Notes: generated from the sequence alone by a model not told the origin. Counted from the stretch's first letter, positions 25,102 to 33,430 are shown. The stretch: 64,000 bases of DNA from Nonomuraea typhae (GCF_009760925.1 NZ_VRLV01000001.1:744001-808000), one strand, 5' to 3'. Program-made: numbers and translations.

Positions 25102-26748
25102 ATGTGGACGACCGCCATCGGCACCGCCCTGCTCACGCTCACCACGACCCTGGCCCCGCTGCCCGCCGCGGTCCGCTGGAGAAGCGACTGTACGGCCGGC
25201 CCGCCGTACCAATGCGCCACCCTGACCGTCCCCCTGGACCACGACGCCCCCCACGGCCGGCGCATCGACCTGCGCCTGATCAAACGCGCCGCCACCGGCG
25301 CCCGCATCGGCACCCTGTTCCTCCACTCCGGCGGCCCCGGCGAAGCGCTGACCGACACGCTGCCGAAGCTGTACACCCGCATCCCCGCGGCCGTCCGCGA
25401 ACGCTTCGACGTCGTCGGCTTCGACCAGCGCGGCATCGGCCAGAGCACCGCCGTCCAGTGCTTCGACACCCTCGCCGACCAGCAGCGCGTCCTGGCCTCG
25501 ATCCCCGCCGGCTTCCCGCTGGGCCGCGACGAGGAACGCGCCACCGAGGCCGCCTACCGCCGCTTCGCCACCGCCTGCCGCGACCGCGCCGGAGACCTGC
25601 TGCCCCACATGTCCACCGCCAACACCGCCCGCGACCTCGACCTCATCCGCCAGGCCCTGGGCGAACCCACCCTCACCTACTACGGCCTGTCCTACGGCAC
25701 CTTCCTGGGCGCCACCTACGCCAACCTCTTCCCCGGCCGGATCCGCGCCATGGTCCTGGACGCCGTCCTCGAGCCCGTGGCCTACACCACCGGGCGGGGT
25801 GGTGAAGGGCGCCGGCTGAGCACGGCCCTGCGGCTAAAGGAGGATGTCGAACGGCGCCGCGTGTTCAGCCGCTTCCTGGACCTGTGCGCCGAGGCCGGCC
25901 CATCCAGGTGCCCCTTCGCCGCGGCCCCGAACCCGATTGAGACAGGACGCGTTGAGACGCGGAGGGCTGAGACGCGGAGGGCTGAGACGCGGAGGGCTGA
26001 GACGCGGAGGGCTGAGACGCGGCGGATTGAGGCTGCGCGGATTGAGACGCGGCGCAAATACGCCGAGCTGACGGCGCGTCTGGCGAAGGGCCCGATCCGG
26101 GCCGGCGACGACGTGTTCACCCGCGCCACCACGATGGCCGCCGTCGCCCAGGCCATGGACGTGGTCGAACCCCTGCCCGGCTACGTCGACCACGGCTGGC
26201 CCCAGGCCGCCCGGCTCCTGCAGACCCTGTGGCTGGCCCGCAACACCCCCATCCCGGCCGCACCCCAGCAGAAGGCGCCCGAGCAGAACCCCGTGGACCG
26301 CTACGCCGGCCTGGAGCAGGCGGGCGCCGTGGTCTGCGCCGACACCGACCGCCCAGCCCCGGCGACGTTCCCCGGCCAGGCCGAGTGGGCCGCCCGCCGA
26401 AGCGGCGACTTCGGCAGACTCGCCACCTGGAGACTGGCCCCCTGCTCGGTCTGGCCCACCATGGACGCCGACCGCTACACGGGCCCATGGAACCGGCGCA
26501 CGGCGGCACCCATCCTCGTGATGTCCACGACGTACGACCCCGCGGACCCGTACCACAACGCCCAGCGCCTGACCCGCGAACTCTCCCGAGCCCGCCTGCT
26601 GACCGTGGACGGCTACGGCCACGGCGTCATCCTCAACCCGAGCACCTGCGCCGACCGCCACCAGACGGCCTATCTGATCAACGGCACCCTGCCGCCGGAA
26701 GGCACGGTCTGCACGCAGGATGCCGCGCCGTTTCAGGGGGTCCGGTGA
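25102..26748 (+). CDS. Secreted TAP-type alpha/beta hydrolase with internal pentapeptide repeat
   Basis: 548 residues with a signal-like N-terminus (IGTALLTLTTTLAPLPAA). FLHSGGPGEALT is the oxyanion strand, YYGLSYGTFLG the nucleophile motif, and LVMSTTYDPADPY plus GYGHGVI the Asp and His of the C-terminal TAP-like domain, including the usual Cys near the end. Between about residues 280 and 315 a tract of ETRRA-type pentapeptides is inserted in the lid region. It is a second member of the family seen at 2963-4513. Likely a secreted peptidase/esterase. Confidence 0.85.
   Translation: MWTTAIGTALLTLTTTLAPLPAAVRWRSDCTAGPPYQCATLTVPLDHDAPHGRRIDLRLIKRAATGARIGTLFLHSGGPGEALTDTLPKLYTRIPAAVRERFDVVGFDQRGIGQSTAVQCFDTLADQQRVLASIPAGFPLGRDEERATEAAYRRFATACRDRAGDLLPHMSTANTARDLDLIRQALGEPTLTYYGLSYGTFLGATYANLFPGRIRAMVLDAVLEPVAYTTGRGGEGRRLSTALRLKEDVERRRVFSRFLDLCAEAGPSRCPFAAAPNPIETGRVETRRAETRRAETRRAETRRAETRRIEAARIETRRKYAELTARLAKGPIRAGDDVFTRATTMAAVAQAMDVVEPLPGYVDHGWPQAARLLQTLWLARNTPIPAAPQQKAPEQNPVDRYAGLEQAGAVVCADTDRPAPATFPGQAEWAARRSGDFGRLATWRLAPCSVWPTMDADRYTGPWNRRTAAPILVMSTTYDPADPYHNAQRLTRELSRARLLTVDGYGHGVILNPSTCADRHQTAYLINGTLPPEGTVCTQDAAPFQGVR
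25954..26028 (+). repeat. 15-bp tandem repeat within the hydrolase gene
   Basis: GAGACGCGGAGGGCT occurs four times without change (25954-26013), followed by a diverged fifth unit to 26028 and two weaker units to about 26055. Each unit is five codons (ETRRA), so copy-number changes would keep the frame and alter only the length of a charged loop. Confidence 0.92.
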
Positions 26749-26855
26749 GGGTCTGGCCTCGTCAGAAATGGCGCGGAGGGGTCCGCGAGCCGTGATAGTG
26801 TTTTCCACGCAAGGCCGAGCGGAACACGACGAAAACGGTTCCGCCGGACTCTTGG

Positions 26856-26932
<77 letters not shown>

Positions 26933-26951
26933 GGTTTTAGCTGGTCGATCA

Positions 26952-26980
26952 GGGTGTCACTCTAGTGGGTGGCACCCTTT
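26952..26980 (+). terminator. Terminator of tRNA-Pro
   Basis: GGGTGTC (26952-26958) pairs with GGCACCC (26971-26977), one G-T pair, followed by TTT. Sits 19 bases after the tRNA. Confidence 0.65.
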
Positions 26981-27007
26981 CGCGTTGCTGAGTGACCAAC
27001 TGGGTGG

Positions 27008-27160
27008 CTATCGGGTGAAGATCCCGTCCATCGCCGCAGCTCCCTGGAGAAGTACGGGGCGGATCTGCTTGCGGTAGACGGCTTCGGTAACGGCCGTGCC
27101 GCCGTGGCCGACGAGGCGGGCGATGTCCTCCAGCGGAACAGGCGAGGTGCCCCGGCGCGA
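27008..27160 (-). pseudogene. Tyrosine recombinase (integrase) C-terminal remnant
   Basis: Reading the minus strand up to TAG at 27008 gives PLEDIARLVGHGGTAVTEAV followed by YRKQIRPVLLQGAAAMDGIF. This is the end of an actinobacterial phage/ICE integrase: LVGH is the second-His box and the Y of EAVYR is the catalytic tyrosine position. Upstream (above about 27160) the frame meets two adjacent stop codons, so about 50 residues of a 350-400 residue protein survive. Its position beside tRNA-Pro marks a past integration event. Confidence 0.8.
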
Positions 27161-27274
27161 TCATCACCGTGAGACCGTGGCCCTCCGACGCCTGCCTTCC
27201 TGCATCGAAGGAGAAGCAAGATCAAAGATCTCGACAGATAACGTTCAAAGAATCATGCCGTCAAGGAATCCGAG

Positions 27275-28069
27275 TCACAAACCGGGTGACGTAGCAGCCT
27301 CTGCTTGAAGCTCAACTGCTATGTGAGGCTTGACCGCCCGGATGATCGCCGAGTGCATGCCGTCGGCGACCTGGTGCGTAGGCGTGATCTCAACCTCCGT
27401 GAACCCGGCCGCCTCCAGGCCCTGGCGGTACTCGGTGAAGGACAGCGCTCCGGCGATGCACGCCACGTACGAGCCTCGTTCGGCCCGTTGAGCGGGGCTC
27501 AGTGCGTCGTCGGCGACGACGTCGGAGATGCCCAGCCGCCCACCCGGCACCAAGACACGGAAGGACTCGGTGAAGACCGCCTGCTTGTCGGGGGAGAGGT
27601 TGATGACGCAGTTGGAGATCACGACGTCGACGGTGGCGGCGGGCAAGGGGATGTCTTCGATGGCCCCTTTGAGGAACTCGACGTTGCGTGCGTCCGCCTC
27701 GCGGGCGTTGGCCAGGGCGAGCGCCAGCATCTCCTCGGTCATGTCCAGCCCGTACGCCTTGCCGGTTGGGCCCACCCGCCGTGCCGACAGCAGGACGTCG
27801 ATCCCGCCGCCGGAGCCGAGGTCGAGTACCCGCTCGCCCTCGCGCAACTCGGCGACGGCGGTGGGGTTGCCGCACCCGAGCGAAGCCGCGACTGTCGCCT
27901 GCGGCAGCCCTGTACGCTCGGCGTCGTCGTACAGCGCGGCTCCGAACACCTCCTGTCCATCCCGTGAGGTGACGTCGCAACAGCTCGCGGCCCCAGAGCT
28001 GCTCGCCACCGCGGCCGCTGCGTACCTCTCGCGGACCATCTCCCGCACGTCCGGTACCTGTTCCGTCAT
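27275..28069 (-). CDS. arsM: Arsenite S-adenosylmethionine methyltransferase
   Basis: 264 residues; ATG with AAGAAGGGA upstream. VLDLGSGGGIDVLLSARRVG is the SAM motif; SLGCGNP, NCVINLSPDK and YVACIAGALS supply C66, C154 and C204, the conserved arsenic-binding cysteines, and SCCD (C30-C31) the N-terminal pair. Converts As(III) to methylated, volatile species. Its promoter carries the operator shared with the plus-strand arsenic operon (28136-28152), so ArsR control is likely. First intact gene after the tRNA/integrase scar. Confidence 0.93.
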   Translation of the reverse strand: MTEQVPDVREMVRERYAAAAVASSSGAASCCDVTSRDGQEVFGAALYDDAERTGLPQATVAASLGCGNPTAVAELREGERVLDLGSGGGIDVLLSARRVGPTGKAYGLDMTEEMLALALANAREADARNVEFLKGAIEDIPLPAATVDVVISNCVINLSPDKQAVFTESFRVLVPGGRLGISDVVADDALSPAQRAERGSYVACIAGALSFTEYRQGLEAAGFTEVEITPTHQVADGMHSAIIRAVKPHIAVELQAEAATSPGL

Positions 28070-28135
28070 GACGGGTCCCTTCTTCTGCCGGGGCCGTCGT
28101 TTCTATCGACGGCTTTGGATAGAACACTTTGCCTT

Positions 28136-28152
28136 GCTTAGACGTATGTCAA
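28136..28152 (-). promoter_or_regulatory. ArsR-type operator overlapping the arsM -35 box
   Basis: On the minus strand it reads TTGACATACGTCTAAGC: TTGACA is a perfect -35 hexamer and TCTAAGC the second half-site. The same arrangement, TTGACA-N4-TCTAAGC, is at 29641-29657 in front of the other arsenic operon. The -10 is not obvious. Confidence 0.6.
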
Positions 28153-28169
28153 GATAGATGCTCTTCACA

Positions 28170-29210
28170 TCAGAGCCCGTAAGCGGCGAGGGCGCCGCTG
28201 GCCCAGGCGGCCAGGGGTGTTGCGATGTGCTCGGCGTCTGCGGTGACGCCCCGCAGGGTGTTGGAGGCGAAGGAGCGCTGGAACTCCAGGCCCACGTAGG
28301 CGAGGCCGGGGTGTGTGGTGGAGATGCCGCCGACGTGCTCGATGGGCCCGAGTGGGGCGAGGTAGCCGAGGTCGGGCCGGTAGCCGGTGGCGAAGATGAC
28401 GGTGTCGACCGGCTCGCGGTCGCCATCGGACCAGACGACGGCCTCGCCGTCGAAGGCGGTGAACATGGGCCGCCGGTCCATCCGTCCGTCGCTGAGGGCG
28501 GCGGCGTAGTCCCCGGTGTCCAGGACGGGCGTGTGCTGGGCGATGCGGGCCAGCCAGGCGGGCGGCAGGCTGTCGAAACCGGTGGTGTGGTGCCAGTGGT
28601 GAATGTCCTTGCCTCCGATGAGTTGCGGCACGAGCTGCACGGGATAGCGGGTGGCCAGGGTGACGGAGGCGACCTCGGCCAGCTCGTAGCCGATCTGGAC
28701 GGCGGAGTTGCCGGCGCCGATGACAACGATCCGCTGCCCGGCGTGCTCTTTCGGGTTGCGGTAGTCGGCGGCGTGCAGGGTGCGGCCCGTGAAGGCGCCG
28801 GGCAGGTCGGGAACGTAGGGGTTGCCGAAGGAGCCGGTCGCCGCGACAACGCCTGCCGCGTGCAGCAGCTGCCCGTCAGCGGTGTGTACGGCGAAGCCGC
28901 CCTGCGCGGCCTCGACGGAGGTGACGCGGGTGCCGGTGCGGATCTCGACGCCCAGGCTGTCGGCGAAGTCCTGGAGGTAGGCGACGACGGCGTCCCGGTG
29001 CGGGTAGCCGTCGGGGTCCCCCGGGAAGGGGTGGCCGGGAATCGAGCTGTAGCGGGCGGGGGAGAACAGGGTGAGGCTGTCGTAGTAGCGCGACCAGGAG
29101 CCGGTGGGTTGCTCTCCTGCTTCGAGGATGACGGGTGAGAGGCCGGCGTTCTTCAGGGCGCGGGCGGCGGTGAGGCCGGACTGGCCGCCGCCGATGACGA
29201 TCGTGTCCAT
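28170..29210 (-). CDS. Flavin-dependent monooxygenase, ArsO-like
   Basis: 346 residues from ATG 29210. Promoter position suggests a leaderless mRNA, which explains why no ribosome site is seen. IVIGGGQSGLTAARAL is the FAD-binding dinucleotide fold, RIVVIGAGNSAVQIGYELA the NADPH fold, and DTVIFATGYRPDLGY the conserved ATG motif of class B-type monooxygenases. Genes of this kind occur in arsenic operons as arsO, though the reaction on arsenicals is not settled. Lies between arsM and arsR here. Confidence 0.82.
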   Translation of the reverse strand: MDTIVIGGGQSGLTAARALKNAGLSPVILEAGEQPTGSWSRYYDSLTLFSPARYSSIPGHPFPGDPDGYPHRDAVVAYLQDFADSLGVEIRTGTRVTSVEAAQGGFAVHTADGQLLHAAGVVAATGSFGNPYVPDLPGAFTGRTLHAADYRNPKEHAGQRIVVIGAGNSAVQIGYELAEVASVTLATRYPVQLVPQLIGGKDIHHWHHTTGFDSLPPAWLARIAQHTPVLDTGDYAAALSDGRMDRRPMFTAFDGEAVVWSDGDREPVDTVIFATGYRPDLGYLAPLGPIEHVGGISTTHPGLAYVGLEFQRSFASNTLRGVTADAEHIATPLAAWASGALAAYGL

Positions 29211-29217
29211 GTTGCGT

Positions 29218-29245
29218 ATCATATCTTCAAATCTAGAAATGACAA
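29218..29245 (-). promoter_or_regulatory. Promoter giving a leaderless arsO-like transcript
   Basis: On the minus strand TTGTCA (29245-29240) and TATGAT (29223-29218) are 16 bases apart, placing transcription start within one or two bases of the ATG at 29210. Confidence 0.55.
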
Positions 29246-29267
29246 TGCGATGAAGTAGGGTAGTCCC

Positions 29268-29615
29268 ATGACGGCAGGCAGTGGCATCCAGCTCACCGAC
29301 GCGGCGCGCGGCTTCCTCAAGGCCCTGGCCAGCGACACCCGCCAGCAGATCCTCTTCCTGTTCGAAGGCGGGGTGGAATTGACCGTGGGCGAGGTGGCCG
29401 AGCGCCTGTCGCTGGCCCAGTCCGCCGCCTCCACGCACCTGGCGACCCTGCGCGACGGCGGTGTCCTCACCTCCCGGCGCGAGTGGAAGACCGTCTACTA
29501 CCGCGCCGACCCCGACGGGGTGCGGCGCGCACTGATCGACCTGCAGGCCGCCTTGGCGGCGTGTTGCCCTCCCGGCGAGCTTCCGTCTGCCGGCGGTTGT
29601 GGCCAGCCGGAGTGA
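29268..29615 (+). CDS. arsR: ArsR-family metalloregulator with C-terminal cysteines
   Basis: 115 residues. The winged helix is LTVGEVAERLSLAQSAAS followed by THLATLRDGGVLTSRREWKT, and VYYRADPDGV is the wing end. It lacks the CVCDL metal box of classical ArsR, but C99-C100 and C111 in the tail (AACCPPGE, GGCGQ) could bind As(III), as in ArsR proteins whose sensor sites evolved separately. Divergent from the arsO-like gene (58 bases between starts) and upstream of the 45-residue protein operon. Confidence 0.87.
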   Translation: MTAGSGIQLTDAARGFLKALASDTRQQILFLFEGGVELTVGEVAERLSLAQSAASTHLATLRDGGVLTSRREWKTVYYRADPDGVRRALIDLQAALAACCPPGELPSAGGCGQPE

Positions 29616-29640
29616 CGGACAGCTTAGGTAAGCATCTAAT

Positions 29641-29697
29641 TTGACAAATCTCTAAGCAGTCGGGCATGCTGCAGGCAACTTAGACGAACTTCTAAAC
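29641..29697 (+). promoter_or_regulatory. Promoter with two ArsR-type operators
   Basis: TTGACA (29641-29646) and CATGCT (29665-29670) are 18 bases apart. The -35 is embedded in TTGACAAATCTCTAAGC, matching the arsM operator. A second palindrome, CTTAGACGAACTTCTAAA (from 29680), lies downstream of the likely start site, just before the ribosome site of the small ORF. Confidence 0.65.
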
Positions 29698-29709
29698 AGG
29701 AGGTGCGCG

Positions 29710-29847
29710 ATGCGCACTCTGTTCCGTCGTGTCCGCCGGGCCCCGGCCCTCTCCTTCAACGAGGCCACCGGTGAGGTCTGCGACACCGCCTGCCGCGCCG
29801 ACGCCGCCGTGGATCGCCTCCGCACGCAGGTCCTGCTCTTCCGCTAA
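29710..29847 (+). CDS. 45-residue Cys-containing protein of the arsenic operon
   Basis: ATG with a perfect AGGAGG six bases upstream, downstream of an ArsR-controlled promoter, and followed by a flavoprotein gene 28 bases later. The sequence starts MRTLFRRVRRAPALSFNEAT and contains GEVCDTACRADA, a C-x3-C pair (C24, C28), with a basic N-terminus. No family assigned. The cysteine spacing and context suggest binding of As(III) or a redox partner for the flavoprotein; this is inference. It is well below common gene-finder length limits. Confidence 0.75.
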   Translation: MRTLFRRVRRAPALSFNEATGEVCDTACRADAAVDRLRTQVLLFR

Positions 29848-29875
29848 GCCGTACCGAGACCCAGGAGAAGCCATC

Positions 29876-31270
29876 ATGAGCGCAAGTTGCTGCGGCACCA
29901 CCGCCTCCCTTGAGCTTGAGCAGAACGTGAACGCCGGTGCCGGTGGACTGCCGGTCGTGGTGATCGGAGCGGGCCCGGTCGGGCTTGCCGCCGCCGCGCA
30001 TCTGGCCGAGCGCGGACAGGACTTCCTGGTCCTGGAGGCGGGCGAGCAGGTTGCCGCCTCGGTCGTCCGGTGGGGGCATGTGCGGGTCTTCAGCCCGTGG
30101 AAGTACAACATCGACGCCGCCGCCCGCCGCCTGCTGGAAGCCGACGGCTGGACGGGGCCGGACCCCGGCCGGCTGCCCACCGGCGGCGAACTGATCTCCG
30201 ACTATCTGGCCCCGCTGGCCAAGCTCTTCGGCGACAAGGTACGGCTGGGCGCCCGCGTCACAGCGATCAGCCGCCTGGGCTACGACCGGGTGCGCACCAA
30301 CGGCCGCGAAGACGCGCCGTTCCTCATCCGTCTGGAGAGCGGTGAGGAGCTGCGGGCCCGCGCGATCATCGACGCCTCCGGCACCTACACCACGCCCAAC
30401 GTCCTGGGCGCCAGCGGCCTACCCGCCCACGGGGAAGAGGCGGCCGATGTCGACCACGCCCTGCCGGACGTCCTCGGCGCTGACCGCGATCGCTTTGAGG
30501 GCAAGCACACCCTGGTGGCCGGCGCGGGCCATTCGGCGGCCACCACCCTGCTGGCCCTGGCCGAACTGCCGGACGCCACGATCACCTGGGCCATCCGGTC
30601 AGGTGGCGCCAGCCGTACCTATGGCGGCGGCGAGGCCGACGCGCTGCCCGCACGCGGTGCTCTCGGCACCCGGCTGCGCGCTCACGTGGATGCCGGCCGC
30701 ATTCGGTTGCTCACCGGGTTCTTCACCCACCGCGTCAACGCCACCGGGCACGGCGTCGAGGTGGTCAGCCGTGACCCGTCCGGCCGTGAGCAGTCCGTCA
30801 CGGTCGACCAGATCGTGTCGGCGACCGGCTACCGGCCCGATCACTCCATCGCCTCCGAGCTACGCCTGGACCTGGACCCGATCCTCGGCAGCACCCGCGC
30901 GCTGGCTCCGCTGATCGACCCCAACCAGCACTCCTGCGGCACCGTCCCGGCGCACGGCGTGGACGAACTGACCCACCCCGAGCCCGGCTACTACGCCGTC
31001 GGCGTCAAGAGCTACGGCCGCGCCCCCACCTTCCTCATGGCCACCGGCTACGAGCAGGTCCGCTCCGTCGTCGCCGCCCTGGCCGGAGACTGGCAGGACG
31101 CCCGCGACGTGCAGCTCGACCTGCCCGAGACCGGCGTCTGCTCCTCCAACCTCGCCCAAGCCCAGGAACAGCGGGTCGGCCTGACCACCGGCCTCAGCGG
31201 CGGCCTGCTGGCCACCCCGCTCCCGCTCGTCACCGTCTCGGCCGCTGACGGTGCCGGCTGCTGCGGCTGA
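29876..31270 (+). CDS. FAD/NAD(P)-dependent oxidoreductase with Cys pairs at both ends
   Basis: 464 residues from ATG with AGGAGAAG upstream. PVVVIGAGPVGLAAAAHLAE is the FAD fold; HTLVAGAGHSAATTLLAL the second nucleotide-binding fold; DQIVSATGYRPDHS the ATG motif. FSPWKYNIDAAARRLLEADG is a block seen in actinobacterial flavoproteins of arsenic clusters. The protein begins MSASCCGTT and ends GAGCCG, so C5-C6 and C462-C463 are paired cysteines that could bind As(III) or shuttle electrons. Usually accompanied by an MFS efflux gene, here decayed just downstream. The substrate is unknown. Confidence 0.82.
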   Translation: MSASCCGTTASLELEQNVNAGAGGLPVVVIGAGPVGLAAAAHLAERGQDFLVLEAGEQVAASVVRWGHVRVFSPWKYNIDAAARRLLEADGWTGPDPGRLPTGGELISDYLAPLAKLFGDKVRLGARVTAISRLGYDRVRTNGREDAPFLIRLESGEELRARAIIDASGTYTTPNVLGASGLPAHGEEAADVDHALPDVLGADRDRFEGKHTLVAGAGHSAATTLLALAELPDATITWAIRSGGASRTYGGGEADALPARGALGTRLRAHVDAGRIRLLTGFFTHRVNATGHGVEVVSRDPSGREQSVTVDQIVSATGYRPDHSIASELRLDLDPILGSTRALAPLIDPNQHSCGTVPAHGVDELTHPEPGYYAVGVKSYGRAPTFLMATGYEQVRSVVAALAGDWQDARDVQLDLPETGVCSSNLAQAQEQRVGLTTGLSGGLLATPLPLVTVSAADGAGCCG

Positions 31271-31366
31271 TCAAGGAGATCGACGCGTCCGACGGATACC
31301 CCACCGCCGCGCAGAAGGAAGCGCTGCGCCTCATCTGCTCCCAGGACCGGCTGGACACCGAGCGCC

Positions 31367-31844
31367 GTGCTCGCTCTCAGCTACGGCCTGGCGGCCATCA
31401 TTCTGCACGCCCTCGTGCTCCGCAGCCGCCCGGCGTCAGCCCGCAGCCCGGAGGCGGTCGAGGAACGCGCCGAGATCGTCAGGTCGGCCGTGCGCCGCCG
31501 CCCTCATCGCAGCGGTGATCTTCGCTCTGCAGGGCGTGGCGGCAATGCTGCTGCCGTTCCTCGGCCGGTCGGCGCCCGGCGCGATCGGCCGCGTGCTGCT
31601 GTTCGGCCTGGGCTTCGGTATCGCCTCCGTCGCCCTGCCGCAGCTGCTCGTCCAGCGGTATGGCACCGCCGCCTACGCCACCCTGTCCGGCCGGATCGCG
31701 ATCTTCTCGGTCGCCGACAAGGCTCTGGCTCCGCTCGGTGCGTTCGCCCTGGCCCCGGCCGTCGGCTACACCTGGGTGATGGCCGCCATCGCACTGGCGG
31801 GTGTGAGCGCCGCCTTGGCGCTGGTCGCCTACCATCGCGTATAA
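31367..31844 (+). pseudogene. MFS transporter remnant
   Basis: An N-terminal piece (VLALSYGLAAIILHALVL, 31367 on) and a C-terminal piece (AALIAAVIFALQGVAAML... to VAYHRV, about 31500-31844) are in different frames and together cover only about four helices of a 12-helix exporter. FGLGFGIASVALPQLLV and GRIAIFSVADKALAPLGA are MFS-like. Just before it, 31264-31363 encodes LIKEIDASDGYPTAAQKEAL, an unidentified fragment. It was probably the efflux partner of the arsenic operon. Confidence 0.7.
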
Positions 31845-31845
31845 T
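31840..31845 (+). promoter_or_regulatory. -10 box for the second arsR gene
   Basis: Perfect TATAAT followed by a TTTCGACAGATTTCAAAG segment that could be the operator. TTGGCG at 31815-31820 may be the -35 (19-base spacer). Lies in the end of the MFS relic. Confidence 0.45.
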
Positions 31846-31874
31846 TTCGACAGATTTCAAAGTAAGGAGCGGGT

Positions 31875-32237
31875 ATGACCACGATCCAGTGCTGCGCCCC
31901 GATCGCGCGTGAGCCGCTGTCGGAGAGCGAGGCCGCGGACCTGGCGGTCATGCTCAAGGCCGTCGCCGACCCCGTCCGCCTGCGCCTGCTGTCGATGATC
32001 GGCTCCCACGCGGGCGGCGAAGCCTGCGTGTGCGACCTGACCGGCGCCTTCGACCTGACCGCGCCCACCATCTCCCATCACCTGAAGATCCTGCGTACGG
32101 CAGGCCTGATCGACGGCGAACGCCGCGGAACCTGGGTCTACTACCGCATCATCCCCGAAGCCGTGAACACGCTGGGCGCCCTGTTCACCCCGCTGACCGA
32201 GCCCGCCCGAGCCGACCTGGGCCTCGTCCCCGCGTGA
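31875..32237 (+). CDS. arsR: ArsR-family arsenical repressor (classical CVCDL type)
   Basis: 120 residues; ATG with AAGGAG upstream. EACVCDLTGAFDLTAPTISH contains the As(III)-sensing C51-x-C53 box in the DNA-binding domain; HHLKILRTAGLIDGERRGTW and VYYRIIPEAV complete the winged helix. An extra N-terminal Cys pair (C6-C7, IQCCAPI) may supply a third thiolate. Its stop overlaps the start of a truncated arsO copy, the usual arsR-arsO operon order. Confidence 0.92.
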   Translation: MTTIQCCAPIAREPLSESEAADLAVMLKAVADPVRLRLLSMIGSHAGGEACVCDLTGAFDLTAPTISHHLKILRTAGLIDGERRGTWVYYRIIPEAVNTLGALFTPLTEPARADLGLVPA

Positions 32238-32323
32238 GCGACGTCGTCGTCATCGGCGGCGGCCAGGCAGGACTCGCGGCGGGCTACTACCTACGCCGCA
32301 CAGGAGCCGGTCGGCGACTATGA
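32234..32323 (+). pseudogene. Truncated arsO-type flavoprotein
   Basis: GTG overlaps the arsR stop. SDVVVIGGGQAGLAAGYYLR is the first 20 or so residues of an ArsO-like FAD protein; similarity ends after YYLRRTGA and a stop follows at 32321. The join to unrelated sequence marks a deletion breakpoint. Confidence 0.75.
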
Positions 32324-32560
32324 CGGCGGCGAAGCGGAGGTTGGCGCCCAAACCGGCGAAGCTGCCGTCGCGGCGGCAGCGGGCGAAGGCGATCAGCATG
32401 GTGGGCAAGGAGACGACCGGGGACAGGCTGCCGGCGGTCATGATGTCGACGGAGTAGAGCAGCACGATCGTGGGATCAGCAACTAGCCTCCGGCCACCCC
32501 CATGATCACGGCCACCACCCCGATATCGAAGCCGGCCGCGACCGCGGCGATCGTCTGCGC
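32310..32560 (-). pseudogene. TauE/SafE permease fragments
   Basis: Two pieces in different frames: AAGFDIGVVAVIMGVAGG (32483-32545) is the N-terminal GVAGG helix, and DIMTAGSLSPVVSLPTMLIA continuing FARCRRDGSF (32330-32462) a later segment of a sulfite/organosulfonate exporter-type protein. About 80 residues of ~260 remain. Confidence 0.6.
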
Positions 32561-32584
32561 AGGGCCGGGCAGGGGCAGCGTCCC

Positions 32585-33430
32585 CGGAGCGGTGGGATAT
32601 TCGCGGATGAGTCCGGCAGTCGTCGCCGCGATAGGTACGGCGTTGTGGAGGGTCAACGTGAGGTCAGGCGGTGTTGCCGCACGCGTAGGACCAGGAGCCG
32701 GGTACGGCGCCGCCCATCCCTCAGACGGTGGTGCCACAGGACGGCTTCACCGATGACATGCCGAGGCCGTAGGTGCTGTTGGGTGTCCACTTTCCGTCGG
32801 GGACCACTTTGCTGTCGAACATCTGGCGCTGCTGGGTCGGTGGCAGCAGTTTGCCCACGAGCAGAGCCGTGAAGAAGCGGTCGAGGTCGGCGGTGCTGGA
32901 GACCATGCTTCCTGCCGCCCATGCCGCGGAGGGGTTGAACTCGGTCACGTCGTAGGTCTTGGACTGCGGGTCGGGGGAGAGGGACAGCGGTAGGCGTCGA
33001 AGCGGTGTTTGAGGAAGGCCGGCGTGTAGAACCGGCGCAGCATCTCCTTGTCGAGCGCGTAATTGAAGAGGCCGCTGGTCATGTTGAGCAACTGCTTGAT
33101 GGTGATCAGACGGCCGTCGTAGCCGTCGCCGCGCAGCAGCCCGGGCAGCCACGTCTCCACGGTGTCGTCCAGGCTGAGCTCGCCTTCGGCGACGAGTTGC
33201 AGCACCACCGTGGCGGTGAAGGTCTTGGTGATGCTGCCGATGCGGAAGCGCTCCTGCGCCTGGCGTTTGCGCCCGGCCCGGGTGTCGGCCACGCCTGCCG
33301 TACCGGACCAGGTGCCATGGCGGCCGCGGACCGTCGCGATGATGCCGGGAAGGCGCAGCTCGGTCACGGCGTGGTAGCGATCCGGGTCGCTGTCCTGGGA
33401 ATCAACGGTGGCATTTCCCCTCCATTCCAT
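32585..33430 (-). pseudogene. Frameshifted serine hydrolase (class C beta-lactamase / DD-peptidase family)
   Basis: Starting MEWRGNATVD at 33430, the reading gives FRIGSITKTFTATVVLQLV (S-x-x-K nucleophile) and QLLNMTSGLFNYA. It then shifts frame near 32990 into YDVTEFNPSAAWAAGSMVSS and, after a stop at 32721, into GGAVPGSWSYACGNTA in a third frame. At least two frame disruptions mean it cannot make a full protein. A separate, largely intact family member lies at 36544. Confidence 0.75.
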
